NCBI GenBank assembly: GCA_028679985.1
Contig: JAJRAH010000124.1
Location: 1-8,308 of the forward strand
DNA from: Methanomassiliicoccales archaeon
GTDB taxonomy: Archaea > Thermoplasmatota > Thermoplasmata > Methanomassiliicoccales > JACIVX01
Direction of reading: 5' to 3'
Length of the DNA: 8,308 nucleotides
The notes beneath the pieces were generated by a model. That model ran no database searches and was not told the origin of the DNA. It saw nothing but the letters and a program-made list of their open reading frames with translations. The stretch's first letter is position 1; each line of letters opens with the position of its first letter. Below, piece after piece: positions 1 through 6,740 of the stretch. The translations under genes were made by a program, and so were the position numbers.

Positions 1-2187
1 AAGAAGAACTTGGAAGGAAAGTTGGGTCACCAGGCAGAAGAACTGGAGGATGCGATAAAGCGCCTGACGAGGGAATACAACAGCCTGAAGGCGGAGCAAG
101 AGGCCGCGGAGAGTGTTGCCAAAGGATACACGAGGGCAGTCAGGGCAATACTCGAAGCCCGGGACAAGCGGGCGATAAAGGGAATCCACGGAACGATCGC
201 CGAACTTGCCGAGGTAGAACAGAAGTACGAGGTTGCATTGAATGTCGCGGCCGGAAGCAGAATGCAGTCGATCGTGGTGGATGACGATGAAGTGGCGGCC
301 ACTGCGATCCAGTTCCTCAAGAGCAACGGCCTGGGACGGGCGACTTTCCTTCCGCTCAACAAGATGCTCGACGGGAAGCCAAGAGGCAAGGCCATACTCG
401 CTGAGAAGCAGGCGGTCGGCTACGCAATCGATCTTGTGAGGTTCGATCAGAAGTTCAGGGCGGCGTTCTGGTACGTCTTCGGAGACACCGTCGTCGTCGA
501 GACGCTCGATCATGCACGAAAGCTCATGGGCGGCGTCAGACTCGTCACCATTGGGGGCGAGCTTCTCGAGGCCTCGGGGGCAATGGTTGGCGGAACCGTC
601 GAGGGCAGTGCGCTCAAGTTCGGCAACGCGGCGAAAGGCAAGCTCGAAGAGCTCGCCGAACAGCTCCGCAGAGCGACAGAGGAGTCTGAGAAGGTATCGG
701 AGCAGCTGAGGTCGATCAGAGCTGAGCTGACGGCTCTTGAGAACAGGATAAGGGAACTGAGTGGCACCGAGAGCACGAAGGACGTAAGGCTCGGAGCGCT
801 GGAATCGAGGAAGCAAGAGGTCAAGACCAGACTCGCGAAGACCTTGGAGGAGCTGAAGACGAAAGGTGAAGAGCTCAAGAAGGTCGAGGAGTGCCTGGTC
901 TCGCTGACACAGACCATCGACGCACTCTCCCGAGAAATCGAGAAGATGAAGGAGCAGAGGGAACTGGACAGGAGGACGATGTCGGAGCTTGCTCCGCACG
1001 ACCTTTCGCAGAAGCTTAAGTCGCTCCAGTCGGAGATCGTCGAGCTGAGCAGTGCCGTCTCCGAGCTCAAGGCGGAAAGAGAGACGACGCAGAGCCAGCT
1101 CGATCTTGCAAAGGAGAGGCTCTCGGACGTCGACGCCGTCGAGAAGGACGCTCGAGACAAGATTGGCAAGCTCAAGAAGGAGGCAAAGGACGCCATCGCG
1201 AGAGAATCCAAGCTGAAGGTCGAGCTCTCTGGTCTTATGAAGATCGAGGAGTCGATGGGAAAGGAGATCAACGAGCTCAGGGAGAAGAGGGATTCGCTGT
1301 TCAAGAACAAGGTCACTTTGGAGGGAGAGAAAGACAAGGTCCAATCGAAGATTGAGACCGCATCCGACATCTCCGTCGGCCTCACGACGAAACTATCTGT
1401 GGCAGAGGAGAAGCTCAAGGAACTGGAGACGGAGATCAAGCAGTACAGCATCGAGATCGTCCCGCCACTGCCCTCCCTTGAGGCGCTGAAGGACTCGATC
1501 AGTTCCTGCGAGTCGACCCTCGCCTCGATGGGCGCGGTCAACTTGAAGGCGATCGATGACTACGGGCAGAAGAAATCACGTTACGATGAATTGAAGAACG
1601 AGACCCAAAGGCTGGAAGCCCAGAAGAAGGATCTTCTCAAGCTGATGGGCGAACTCAATGAGAAGAAGAAAGTCGGTCTGTTCAAGGTCTACGACGCGGT
1701 CAATGATAATTTCAAGCGGACATATGCTGAGTTGTCCGGTGGGGGAGAGGCCGAGCTTGTTCTCGAGAACATGGAATCTCCGTTCGAAGGCGGCCTTCAG
1801 ATCAAAGCGAAGCCAAAGAACGGCAAGGTCCTGAGGCTTGAGGCGTTGAGCGGGGGCGAGAAGAGCTTGACCGCCTTGGCATTCGTGTTCGCGATACAGG
1901 AGGACCAGCCGTCTCCGTTCTACCTGCTTGATGAGGTGGACATGTTCCTCGACGCGATCAACGCAGACATGGTGGCACACAGAGTTCAGAGAGCCTCGAA
2001 CACGGCTCAATTCGTCCAGATATCCCTGAGAAAAGTGACGCTGAACAAGGCCGATCATATCATCGGCGTGACGAAGCAGGAAGGTGGGGTGAGCAGTGTG
2101 ATCATGAAACCGAACATCGGAGAGATCAACGATTACCAGGAAGAGCTCAAGGTGACGGGTGAGAAGGCTGCGGAGGGCGCTTCATGA
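1..2187 (+). CDS. smc: Chromosome segregation ATPase SMC, C-terminal 728 residues (5' end outside window)
   Basis: SMC is the ATPase core of the prokaryotic condensin ring that compacts and helps segregate the chromosome. The frame is open from base 1, so the N-terminal ATPase lobe and most of the outgoing coil lie upstream; family members are about 1,150-1,200 residues. Counting from base 1, residues 1-57 are the end of the first coil. Residues about 59-206 are the hinge dimerisation domain, with the Gly-rich GGELLEASGAMVGGT near its end. Residues about 210-515 are a Glu/Lys-rich returning coiled coil. The rest is the C-terminal ATPase lobe, introduced by MGAVNLKAIDDY and containing the LSGGEKS signature (Ser617) and Walker B FYLLDEVD (Asp644, Glu645). 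The D-loop region reads EVDMFLD, where many SMCs have small residues (for example EVDAALD). The gene ends in a 4-base ATGA overlap with scpA. The family call is secure. Confidence 0.97.
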   Translation, partial: KKNLEGKLGHQAEELEDAIKRLTREYNSLKAEQEAAESVAKGYTRAVRAILEARDKRAIKGIHGTIAELAEVEQKYEVALNVAAGSRMQSIVVDDDEVAATAIQFLKSNGLGRATFLPLNKMLDGKPRGKAILAEKQAVGYAIDLVRFDQKFRAAFWYVFGDTVVVETLDHARKLMGGVRLVTIGGELLEASGAMVGGTVEGSALKFGNAAKGKLEELAEQLRRATEESEKVSEQLRSIRAELTALENRIRELSGTESTKDVRLGALESRKQEVKTRLAKTLEELKTKGEELKKVEECLVSLTQTIDALSREIEKMKEQRELDRRTMSELAPHDLSQKLKSLQSEIVELSSAVSELKAERETTQSQLDLAKERLSDVDAVEKDARDKIGKLKKEAKDAIARESKLKVELSGLMKIEESMGKEINELREKRDSLFKNKVTLEGEKDKVQSKIETASDISVGLTTKLSVAEEKLKELETEIKQYSIEIVPPLPSLEALKDSISSCESTLASMGAVNLKAIDDYGQKKSRYDELKNETQRLEAQKKDLLKLMGELNEKKKVGLFKVYDAVNDNFKRTYAELSGGGEAELVLENMESPFEGGLQIKAKPKNGKVLRLEALSGGEKSLTALAFVFAIQEDQPSPFYLLDEVDMFLDAINADMVAHRVQRASNTAQFVQISLRKVTLNKADHIIGVTKQEGGVSSVIMKPNIGEINDYQEELKVTGEKAAEGAS
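175..619 (+). other. SMC hinge domain coding segment
   Basis: This stretch encodes the globular SMC hinge, where two SMC subunits dimerise at the ring's far end. It starts at IKGIHGTIAEL and ends after GAMVGGTVEGSAL. Both flanks change abruptly to Glu/Lys/Leu-rich coiled coil. The placement of the hinge shows that roughly 40% of the protein, including Walker A, lies upstream of the window. Boundaries are judged by eye and could move by ten residues or so. Confidence 0.85.
2172..2177 (+). promoter_or_regulatory. Ribosome binding site of scpA inside the smc 3' end
   Basis: GGAGGG lies six bases before the scpA ATG at 2184. It is a good match to the archaeal 16S 3' end (GGAGGTGAT complement). 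It supports this start and suggests re-initiation by ribosomes finishing smc at the overlapping ATGA. Confidence 0.6.
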
Positions 2188-3116
2188 TCGAGTGCGCATC
2201 TGTGGAGCCCGTACTGGATCATCTCCTCTTCCACAAAGCTATCATCGATGAAGGCGAGAGGGCGGAGAAGATAGACCGTTATCTTGACATCTTGCACCAG
2301 TCGAAGGATGGCGTCCCGCTGGCATCCCTCAATCCGCTTGACCAATCTATACAACTGGTATTCGAACTCGTTTTGTCGAACAACTTCGATCCTTGGGATG
2401 TCGATCTCATAGAGTTCACGAGATTGTACACGCGGAAGATGAAGGAGGAAGAAGTGAACTTCATCATAGCGGGGAAGCTCATGTACATGGCGTGGGCGAT
2501 TCTCCGACTGCAGAGCGAGAAGATCCTCGTAACGCACGAGCGGCTGGAGGGCGAAGGACTCTTCTGCAGCGATTGGGACTTCGACAGCATCGATCTGTTC
2601 ATGGAGGAGCCGACGGGGTCGAGCGACTTCTGCGATCTGCCTGAAAGCATCGAGCTGACGGAGGTCGTCAGGCACAGAGGTTCTAGGCCAGTCTCTCTTG
2701 TCGAGCTTCTCGACGCGTTCGATGACGCTAGAAAGGAGGCGGAGGCGAACGTCCAGAGACAGTTGCTTAGGGAAGCGATGAAGAACGCCAAAGGGGTCTT
2801 CGACGAGAAGGCGCATGCTGAGGACCTCGAGAAAGACGTCGAGGACGTCTGGATGAGGATACGGCGTTGCGGTCCCGGTGCGGTAAGGATAGAGGACATA
2901 TACAACTGCAACAAGGAGGACAGGGTCATGGTCTTTGTCTCTCTGCTTTTCCTTGCGAAGATGGGCAAGATCTCCGTCTGGCAGGATGATTTTCCGTTTG
3001 GGCAGATTCTCCTTGAGGTCAAGGTGCCCTGGGACATCGGAACGCTGGAAGACACCGCGGTCCCGCAGGCTGAGGTCGTCGGAGCCGAGCCAGCAAGCGG
3101 GAAAATGGTGATTTGA
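2184..3116 (+). CDS. scpA: Segregation and condensation protein A (kleisin ScpA)
   Basis: ScpA is the kleisin that bridges the two SMC heads and closes the condensin ring. The 310-residue product has the usual kleisin layout. An N-terminal helical part at about 10-116 contains LNPLDQSIQLVFELV and the characteristic NNFDPWDVDLIEF stretch (Asp69-Pro70-Trp71-Asp72), followed by the helix IIAGKLMYMAWAILRLQSEK. An acidic linker covers about 120-165, and a winged-helix C-terminus about 245-280 (FVSLLFLAKMGKISVWQDDF) would bind the SMC head. The last 30 residues look like a disordered tail. The ATG overlaps the smc stop as ATGA and has GGAGGG six bases upstream. Its position between smc and scpB supports the assignment. 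Archaeal ScpA is divergent, so the call rests on these motifs plus gene order. Confidence 0.93.
   Translation: MIECASVEPVLDHLLFHKAIIDEGERAEKIDRYLDILHQSKDGVPLASLNPLDQSIQLVFELVLSNNFDPWDVDLIEFTRLYTRKMKEEEVNFIIAGKLMYMAWAILRLQSEKILVTHERLEGEGLFCSDWDFDSIDLFMEEPTGSSDFCDLPESIELTEVVRHRGSRPVSLVELLDAFDDARKEAEANVQRQLLREAMKNAKGVFDEKAHAEDLEKDVEDVWMRIRRCGPGAVRIEDIYNCNKEDRVMVFVSLLFLAKMGKISVWQDDFPFGQILLEVKVPWDIGTLEDTAVPQAEVVGAEPASGKMVI
3107..3111 (+). promoter_or_regulatory. Ribosome binding site fixing the TTG start of scpB
   Basis: GGTGA, followed by TT, matches the GGTGAT complement of archaeal 16S rRNA 3' ends. It sits six bases before TTG at 3118. An in-frame TGA at 3109-3111 excludes any start further upstream, so the TTG is the only start consistent with the conserved N-terminal winged helix. 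The site lies within the last codons of scpA. Confidence 0.55.
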
Positions 3117-3117
3117 A

Positions 3118-3612
3118 TTGGATCCGGTCAGGGTTGTCGAATCCGTTCTCTTTTCCTCGAAGCCGCTCAAGATATCTGAGATAGCGGGCACGACCCAGCT
3201 CACTGAATCTGAGATTCGGGGAGCTGTGAAGAAGCTCGCGAAGGAGTACCGGGACAGAAGCTCGGCGATCGAGATCGTGAAGATAGGGCCGAAATACTCC
3301 ATGCAGCTTCGCAAGGAGTTCACCGAATGCGCGAGACCGTTTACCGAGAAAGAAGTTCCCGATGATGTGCTGAAGATCGCCGCGATGATTGCGTACCATC
3401 AGCCGGTGTTGCAGAGTGCGTTAGCAAAAGTCCTTGGCAGCGAGGTCTACAAGGACGTTGAGAAACTCAGATCGATGGGCCTGGTGAAGGCTAAGAAGAG
3501 AGGACAGACGCTCCAACTCACGACCACGCAGCGGTTCGCCGAGTATTTCGGGATAGAGGGGTCGACGAGGGAAGATATCAAGAGATGGATGGAGAGCCAG
3601 CTCAAGAGTTGA
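3118..3612 (+). CDS. scpB: Segregation and condensation protein B (ScpB)
   Basis: ScpB dimerises and binds the central part of ScpA, regulating the SMC ATPase. The 164-residue protein has two winged-helix domains. The first is about residues 4-65 (VRVVESVLFSSKPLKISEIA, ending in IEIVKIGPKYSMQL). The second is about 81-147 and includes the family hallmark IAAMIAYHQPV, corresponding to the usual LAIIAYxQPV, and the closing LTTTQRFAEYFGIEG. A short charged tail (REDIKRWMESQLKS) follows. The start is TTG, one base after the scpA stop, with GGTGA upstream, so translation is probably coupled to scpA. The length is slightly below typical bacterial ScpB, which often carries a longer tail. I see nothing broken or missing. 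Confidence 0.93.
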   Translation: MDPVRVVESVLFSSKPLKISEIAGTTQLTESEIRGAVKKLAKEYRDRSSAIEIVKIGPKYSMQLRKEFTECARPFTEKEVPDDVLKIAAMIAYHQPVLQSALAKVLGSEVYKDVEKLRSMGLVKAKKRGQTLQLTTTQRFAEYFGIEGSTREDIKRWMESQLKS

Positions 3613-3690
3613 GCGCGCAAGATTCAGGAGAAGGGCTTTTCGGTGTTACTCCTTCCGCACGGTATCGCGAAGACGTGCTGGTTTCACGGA

Positions 3691-3701
3691 AAGATTTAAA
3701 T
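3691..3701 (+). promoter_or_regulatory. Candidate archaeal promoter (BRE/TATA) of the LSm gene
   Basis: AAGATTTAAAT contains an AT-only core (ATTTAAAT) in otherwise GC-rich spacer. The purine-rich GGAAAG just before it would serve as the TFB recognition element. Archaeal transcription normally starts about 25-27 bases after the TATA centre, which puts the start near 3722-3725 and leaves a leader of only about 10-17 bases before the LSm start codon. This separates the LSm gene from the condensin operon. It is inferred from sequence alone. Confidence 0.55.
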
Positions 3702-3733
3702 GGTCTTCCCACGATGACTGGACAAGTGATTGC

Positions 3734-3949
3734 ATGGTTATGCCGCTAGCGTTGCTCGAGAAATCTATGAACCGAAAAATCTCGTTGCTTCTGAAGGACA
3801 ACAGGATTCTTGAGGGGAAGCTAACTGGTTACGACGATTACATGAACATGGTTCTGGAGGATACCGAGGAACGCACTTCCGACCAGACGAGACGGTTGGG
3901 CACGGTCATCCTCAGGGGAAACAACGTCGTAAGCATATCCCCCCTCTGA
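3734..3949 (+). CDS. Sm-like RNA-binding protein (archaeal LSm)
   Basis: Archaeal Sm-like proteins form heptameric or hexameric rings that bind U-rich RNA and act in RNA metabolism. The 71-residue length is typical of the family. The Sm1 motif is about residues 15-46 (ISLLLKDNRILEGKLTGYDD), with Gly32 and the RNA-contacting Asp35-Tyr36-Met37-Asn38. The Sm2 motif is about 57-69, with Arg61-Gly62-Asn63 in VILRGNNVVSIS. The RNA pocket residues are thus complete. Two starts are possible. ATG 3734 has the weak ribosome site GTGAT (3726-3730) only three bases away. ATG 3740 (MPLALLEKSMN) has it nine bases away and gives 69 residues. A very short leader behind the TATA box fits either. The gene stands alone between condensin and a sugar nucleotidyltransferase. 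Specific RNA targets cannot be read from the sequence. Confidence 0.93.
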   Translation: MVMPLALLEKSMNRKISLLLKDNRILEGKLTGYDDYMNMVLEDTEERTSDQTRRLGTVILRGNNVVSISPL

Positions 3950-4022
3950 AGACGTGCACATCAAGCTTCGGAGATCCTACTTCGACACTAATCCGAAATC
4001 ATTTTGATGCGCCACTCTATTG

Positions 4023-4027
4023 GGAGG
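4023..4027 (+). promoter_or_regulatory. Ribosome binding site choosing ATG 4032
   Basis: GGAGG lies four bases before ATG 4032. The reading frame could also open at an in-frame TTG at 4020, but that would put the ribosome site inside the gene and add MGGP ahead of the conserved MKAVILAGG start. The ATG is therefore preferred. Confidence 0.65.
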
Positions 4028-4031
4028 CCCG

Positions 4032-4997
4032 ATGAAGGCAGTGATTCTCGCCGGGGGATTGGGCACAAGGCTGAGGCCTTTGACCTACACCATTCCGAAG
4101 GCTCTTGTACCCCTCTGCGGGAAGCCGCTGATATCTCATATCGTTGATTCGATGCCTCCAAGCATAGATACAGTTCTCATCGCTGTCAACTACATGAGGG
4201 ACGCACTGGAATCCTATTTCAGAGGGCTCGATCTCCCGAGGGAGATTATCATGGTGGAGGAGTTGGAGCCGCTAGGAACAGGAGGGGCTCTGAAAAACGT
4301 CGGAAGGTATCTCGACGAAACGTTCGTTGCCTTCAACGGAGACGTCGTCTCCTCGATCGATCTCGATGCGATGGTGTGCTTCCACAATTCCTCGGGCGGA
4401 ATCGGGACTGTCGCACTTTGGCATGTCGAGGATCCGAGCGCCTTCGGTGCTGTCGCGTTGGGGGAGAACGGCAGGATTGTGAAATTCCAGGAGAAACCTC
4501 CGAAGGACCTGGCGCTGTCGAATCTTGTGAATGCGGGTGCCTACGTCTTCGAGCCAGACATCCTTGATTGGATAGGGCCGGGAAACGTCTCTCTGGAGCG
4601 CGAGGTGTTTCCCCAAATTCTGACCAGAGGTCTATATGGTCATCGTTTCGGAGGATACTGGGTTGATTGCGGCACACGGGAGAATTTTCTGAGAGCACAG
4701 CGTGTCCTGATGGATGGAGGCAGACACTTGATGTCGAATACCGAGCTGGTCGGGGCCTCCAGGGTAATTGGCCCAAACTATCTGGATGGGGTCAAGTGTC
4801 TGAGCGGAAGGATCGGTCCTTACGTTTCCGCGCACAAGGGGGTTGTGATCAAGGAAGAATCGGAGGTTTCAGACAGTATATTGATGGAAGGGGTCATTCT
4901 CGAGCAGGGTTCAAGGGTGAAAGGATCGATTGTCGGACCGGGTGTTACGATTGCCTCTAGTGAGACCGCGACAGACTCGATTTTGGCTTTGCACTGA
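4032..4997 (+). CDS. Sugar-1-phosphate nucleotidyltransferase (GDP-mannose / dTDP-glucose pyrophosphorylase family)
   Basis: The enzyme couples a sugar-1-phosphate to an NTP, releasing pyrophosphate and giving an NDP-sugar for glycan or polysaccharide synthesis. The 321-residue protein has the full catalytic signature. It shows GGLGTRLRPLT (8-18) with PKALVPL behind it, including Lys23; LGTGGAL (81-87); FNGD with metal-binding Asp104; FQEKP (152-156); VNAGAY (166-171); and YWVDCGT (209-215) with Asp212. From about residue 236 to the end it has irregular hexapeptide-like repeats (for example SILMEGVILEQGSRVKGSIV), predicting a short left-handed beta-helix. That layout is common in mannose-1-phosphate guanylyltransferases. 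Glucose-1-phosphate thymidylyl- or uridylyltransferase activity cannot be excluded. The C-terminal part looks too short for a bifunctional acetyltransferase. No glycan genes adjoin it, and I see no strong promoter in the 82 bases upstream. Confidence 0.9.
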   Translation: MKAVILAGGLGTRLRPLTYTIPKALVPLCGKPLISHIVDSMPPSIDTVLIAVNYMRDALESYFRGLDLPREIIMVEELEPLGTGGALKNVGRYLDETFVAFNGDVVSSIDLDAMVCFHNSSGGIGTVALWHVEDPSAFGAVALGENGRIVKFQEKPPKDLALSNLVNAGAYVFEPDILDWIGPGNVSLEREVFPQILTRGLYGHRFGGYWVDCGTRENFLRAQRVLMDGGRHLMSNTELVGASRVIGPNYLDGVKCLSGRIGPYVSAHKGVVIKEESEVSDSILMEGVILEQGSRVKGSIVGPGVTIASSETATDSILALH

Positions 4998-5036
4998 TCC
5001 TCTTCCGGACACTGTGGCCATTGCCCGCTGCATAGG

Positions 5037-5048
5037 TATTTATTCTAT
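5037..5048 (+). promoter_or_regulatory. Candidate TATA box of the ABC importer operon
   Basis: TATTTATTCTAT is the only AT-rich block in the gap before the permease gene. Transcription starting about 26 bases after its centre would begin near 5067 and give a leader of about 20 bases. The preceding GCATAGG is a poor match to a TFB recognition element, so the call is tentative. It would make the permease and the two ATPase genes one transcription unit separate from the nucleotidyltransferase gene. Confidence 0.4.
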
Positions 5049-5087
5049 CATCGATTTGGGGGACACTGAAGGCGGTTGGGGCCTCCG

Positions 5088-6740
5088 ATGAAGCGAATCG
5101 ATTCTGTGATTGACTTCATTAGCGGAAGGAATTTCCGCAAGGGATGGCACGTTTTCATCATCGCCTTCTTCTTGATCTTCGTCATTCTTCCGACCGTCTA
5201 CATCCTCACCTACGCGTACACAGAATGGAGCGCGATCGAGAGCGGGGTCCTCGACAACAAAGACACGATGGACTTGATCATGGGCTCCATAGCCGCTTCG
5301 TTCGAGATCGCGGCGATCGTGACCGTCATCGACTTCGCCGTCGGTTTGCCGATGGCTTGGATGCTTGTCCGCAAGAAGTTCAGGGGCAAGAACTTCGTGG
5401 ATACTCTTATCGACATGCCCCTCGCCGTGCCGACTGCTGCGCTCGGATTCTCGAGTGCGATATTCTGGGCGACGACGCCACCTGCGATGAATGCGCCGCC
5501 GTTCGCCTTCGGAGCCATCACATCACCGATGTTGCTGATAATACTACTGCACATCGTGTTCTCTTACCCATACATGGTCCGATCCCTATCGGCCATACTC
5601 GAGCAGATAGACGAGACCTACGAGATCGCTGGGCAGACTCTAGGCGCGAGCAAGCTGACCGCTGTCAGGACGATCACTCTCCCCCTATTCAGAGCCGGGC
5701 TCATAACCGGAATAATACTCTGCTTCTCGAGGAGCCTGAGCGAGACCGGCGGAACGATGATCGCTTTGGCCACGATGGCAAACTCTGCCGGCTTCAATAC
5801 CGGTCCGACCCTCATTGGAACTTGGAAGAAGCTTTCGGCTACGAATCCGGAGCTCGTGCCACAGTTGGCATTTGTGAGCATCCTTCTGATCATTGTTGCG
5901 CTTGTGCTCCTGATAGTCCTCAAGGTGGTCGTGATGAAGGTGAGATTGCCCATGGGCAAGGTATGGCCGACCCCTGAGAAGATTCTCAGTAGGGGATTGG
6001 TCCCTAAGCTCAAGGACGGTTCCGCGATATTCTTCCTCGCTGTCTTTGTCCTCATCCCTTCCTTTTTCATATTCACTTTCGTTCTGACCTCTTCTCCATC
6101 GGTGGGTGATTGGGGTCCGTTCGCCGGGAGCCTGGGTTACTCTTTCCTGATCGCGGCCGTCGTGACGGCGATAGACCTCGGTCTCGGCATACCGTTGGCA
6201 ATGTACATCGCGAGAAGCGGATCCAGAAAGGTCAGTCATGCATTGGACGTCCTGGTCAACGTCCCCCTGATAGTACCGACCGCAGCGCTCGGCTTCTCTC
6301 TTGGTCAATTCTGGACCGATCAGTCACTCATTCCATCAGTCCCAATGCTGCTGATCATCATGGCCCACGTGGCTTTCACTTATCCGTTGGTGGTTAGGAA
6401 CGTCGCCGGTGCGGTTGAGGAGATCGATCCGTCCTATGAGGAGACCGCCAGGACCCTGGGGGCGAAACCGGTCCAGGGATTCAGGCGCGTCCTGTACCCG
6501 ATGATCAAGAGCTCGATACTCGCGGGCGCGATCATGGCTTTCACCAGATCACTGGGAGAGACTGGCGCGACGCAAGCCGTCGTCAGCGATGTCGTGACCG
6601 CGCCTGTCTATATAGTCGATCTTGTCAATTCCGGTCAATACTACTTGGCCGGTTTGGCCTGCATCATTCTCATAATCGTGTCGTACGCGGCAATGCTGCT
6701 TCTGAGATACGTCACGAAGAAGAAGCGGGGGGCGATCTAG
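5088..6740 (+). CDS. Fused two-domain ABC importer permease, substrate unknown
   Basis: This is the membrane channel of a binding-protein-dependent ABC importer. Both permease domains are in one 550-residue chain, as in the fused permeases of the iron(III) and thiamine (ThiP-like) types. About twelve membrane segments are visible, near residues 20-43, 66-92, 111-128, 147-161, 202-225, 260-285, 313-335, 350-373, 391-409, 418-434, 476-495 and 523-543. The halves are homologous: PLAVPTAALGFS versus PLIVPTAALGFS, and SRSLSETGGT versus TRSLGETGAT. Each has an ATPase-coupling EAA loop. The second is near standard (EETARTLGA). In the first (EIAGQTLGA) the expected Glu is Ile, with Gly retained. An in-frame TGA at 5067 limits the start to TTG 5076 or ATG 5088; ATG is chosen, though its ribosome site (GGGG) is poor. 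The SLGETGAT stretch resembles sulfate/molybdate-type permeases, but that does not fix the substrate. The stop directly abuts the first ATPase gene. Confidence 0.92.
   Translation: MKRIDSVIDFISGRNFRKGWHVFIIAFFLIFVILPTVYILTYAYTEWSAIESGVLDNKDTMDLIMGSIAASFEIAAIVTVIDFAVGLPMAWMLVRKKFRGKNFVDTLIDMPLAVPTAALGFSSAIFWATTPPAMNAPPFAFGAITSPMLLIILLHIVFSYPYMVRSLSAILEQIDETYEIAGQTLGASKLTAVRTITLPLFRAGLITGIILCFSRSLSETGGTMIALATMANSAGFNTGPTLIGTWKKLSATNPELVPQLAFVSILLIIVALVLLIVLKVVVMKVRLPMGKVWPTPEKILSRGLVPKLKDGSAIFFLAVFVLIPSFFIFTFVLTSSPSVGDWGPFAGSLGYSFLIAAVVTAIDLGLGIPLAMYIARSGSRKVSHALDVLVNVPLIVPTAALGFSLGQFWTDQSLIPSVPMLLIIMAHVAFTYPLVVRNVAGAVEEIDPSYEETARTLGAKPVQGFRRVLYPMIKSSILAGAIMAFTRSLGETGATQAVVSDVVTAPVYIVDLVNSGQYYLAGLACIILIIVSYAAMLLLRYVTKKKRGAI
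5526..5756 (+). repeat. Internal duplication, copy 1 (first permease half)
   Basis: This encodes residues 147-223 of the permease: a membrane helix, the EAA coupling loop and the next helix. It aligns without gaps to residues 419-495 in the second half. By hand count 33 of 77 positions are identical, including PMLLII at the start and the RSLxETGxT end. The copies are related by ancient duplication and fusion of permease genes. Confidence 0.85.
6342..6572 (+). repeat. Internal duplication, copy 2 (second permease half)
   Basis: This is the counterpart of the segment at 5526-5756, encoding residues 419-495. It keeps the standard EAA form (EETARTLGA) that copy 1 has partly lost. It ends in YP rather than the usual LP after the loop. 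Confidence 0.85.

Noticed and set aside
510..1541. Long open frame on the minus strand (343 codons), very rich in Ser, Leu and Phe
   Set aside because: It is the antisense reading of the Glu/Lys-rich SMC coiled coil. GAG and AAG codons read backwards give Leu/Ser/Phe codons and few stops. It has no domain pattern and no start site context.
2133..3323. Minus-strand open frame of 396 codons opposite scpA and scpB
   Set aside because: It spans two well-supported genes and their junction, has no recognisable motifs, and its length follows from codon bias of the true genes.
3626..3653. Possible hairpin terminator after scpB (AGGAG and CTCCT arms)
   Set aside because: The stem is only five base pairs with an 18-base loop and no following run of T. 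The nearby TTTT is too short to call an archaeal terminator.
3991..4010. Possible promoter before the nucleotidyltransferase gene (CCGAAATCATTTTG)
   Set aside because: The AT block is a poor TATA match, and a start 26 bases downstream would fall inside the ribosome binding site.
4760..4994. Acetyltransferase activity in the C-terminal beta-helix of the nucleotidyltransferase
   Set aside because: The helix is short and irregular and the total length is about 320 residues, well below bifunctional enzymes of about 400 or more. A structural or oligomerisation role is likelier.
4998..5087. Possible riboswitch or small RNA in the gap before the importer operon
   Set aside because: The gap is about 90 bases and shows no stable paired structure I can find by eye beyond short GC-rich runs. 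It matches no class I recognise.
5685..6308. Minus-strand open frame opposite the permease gene
   Set aside because: Its highly charged, repetitive composition is what antisense reading of a hydrophobic membrane protein gives. The permease on the other strand explains the region.
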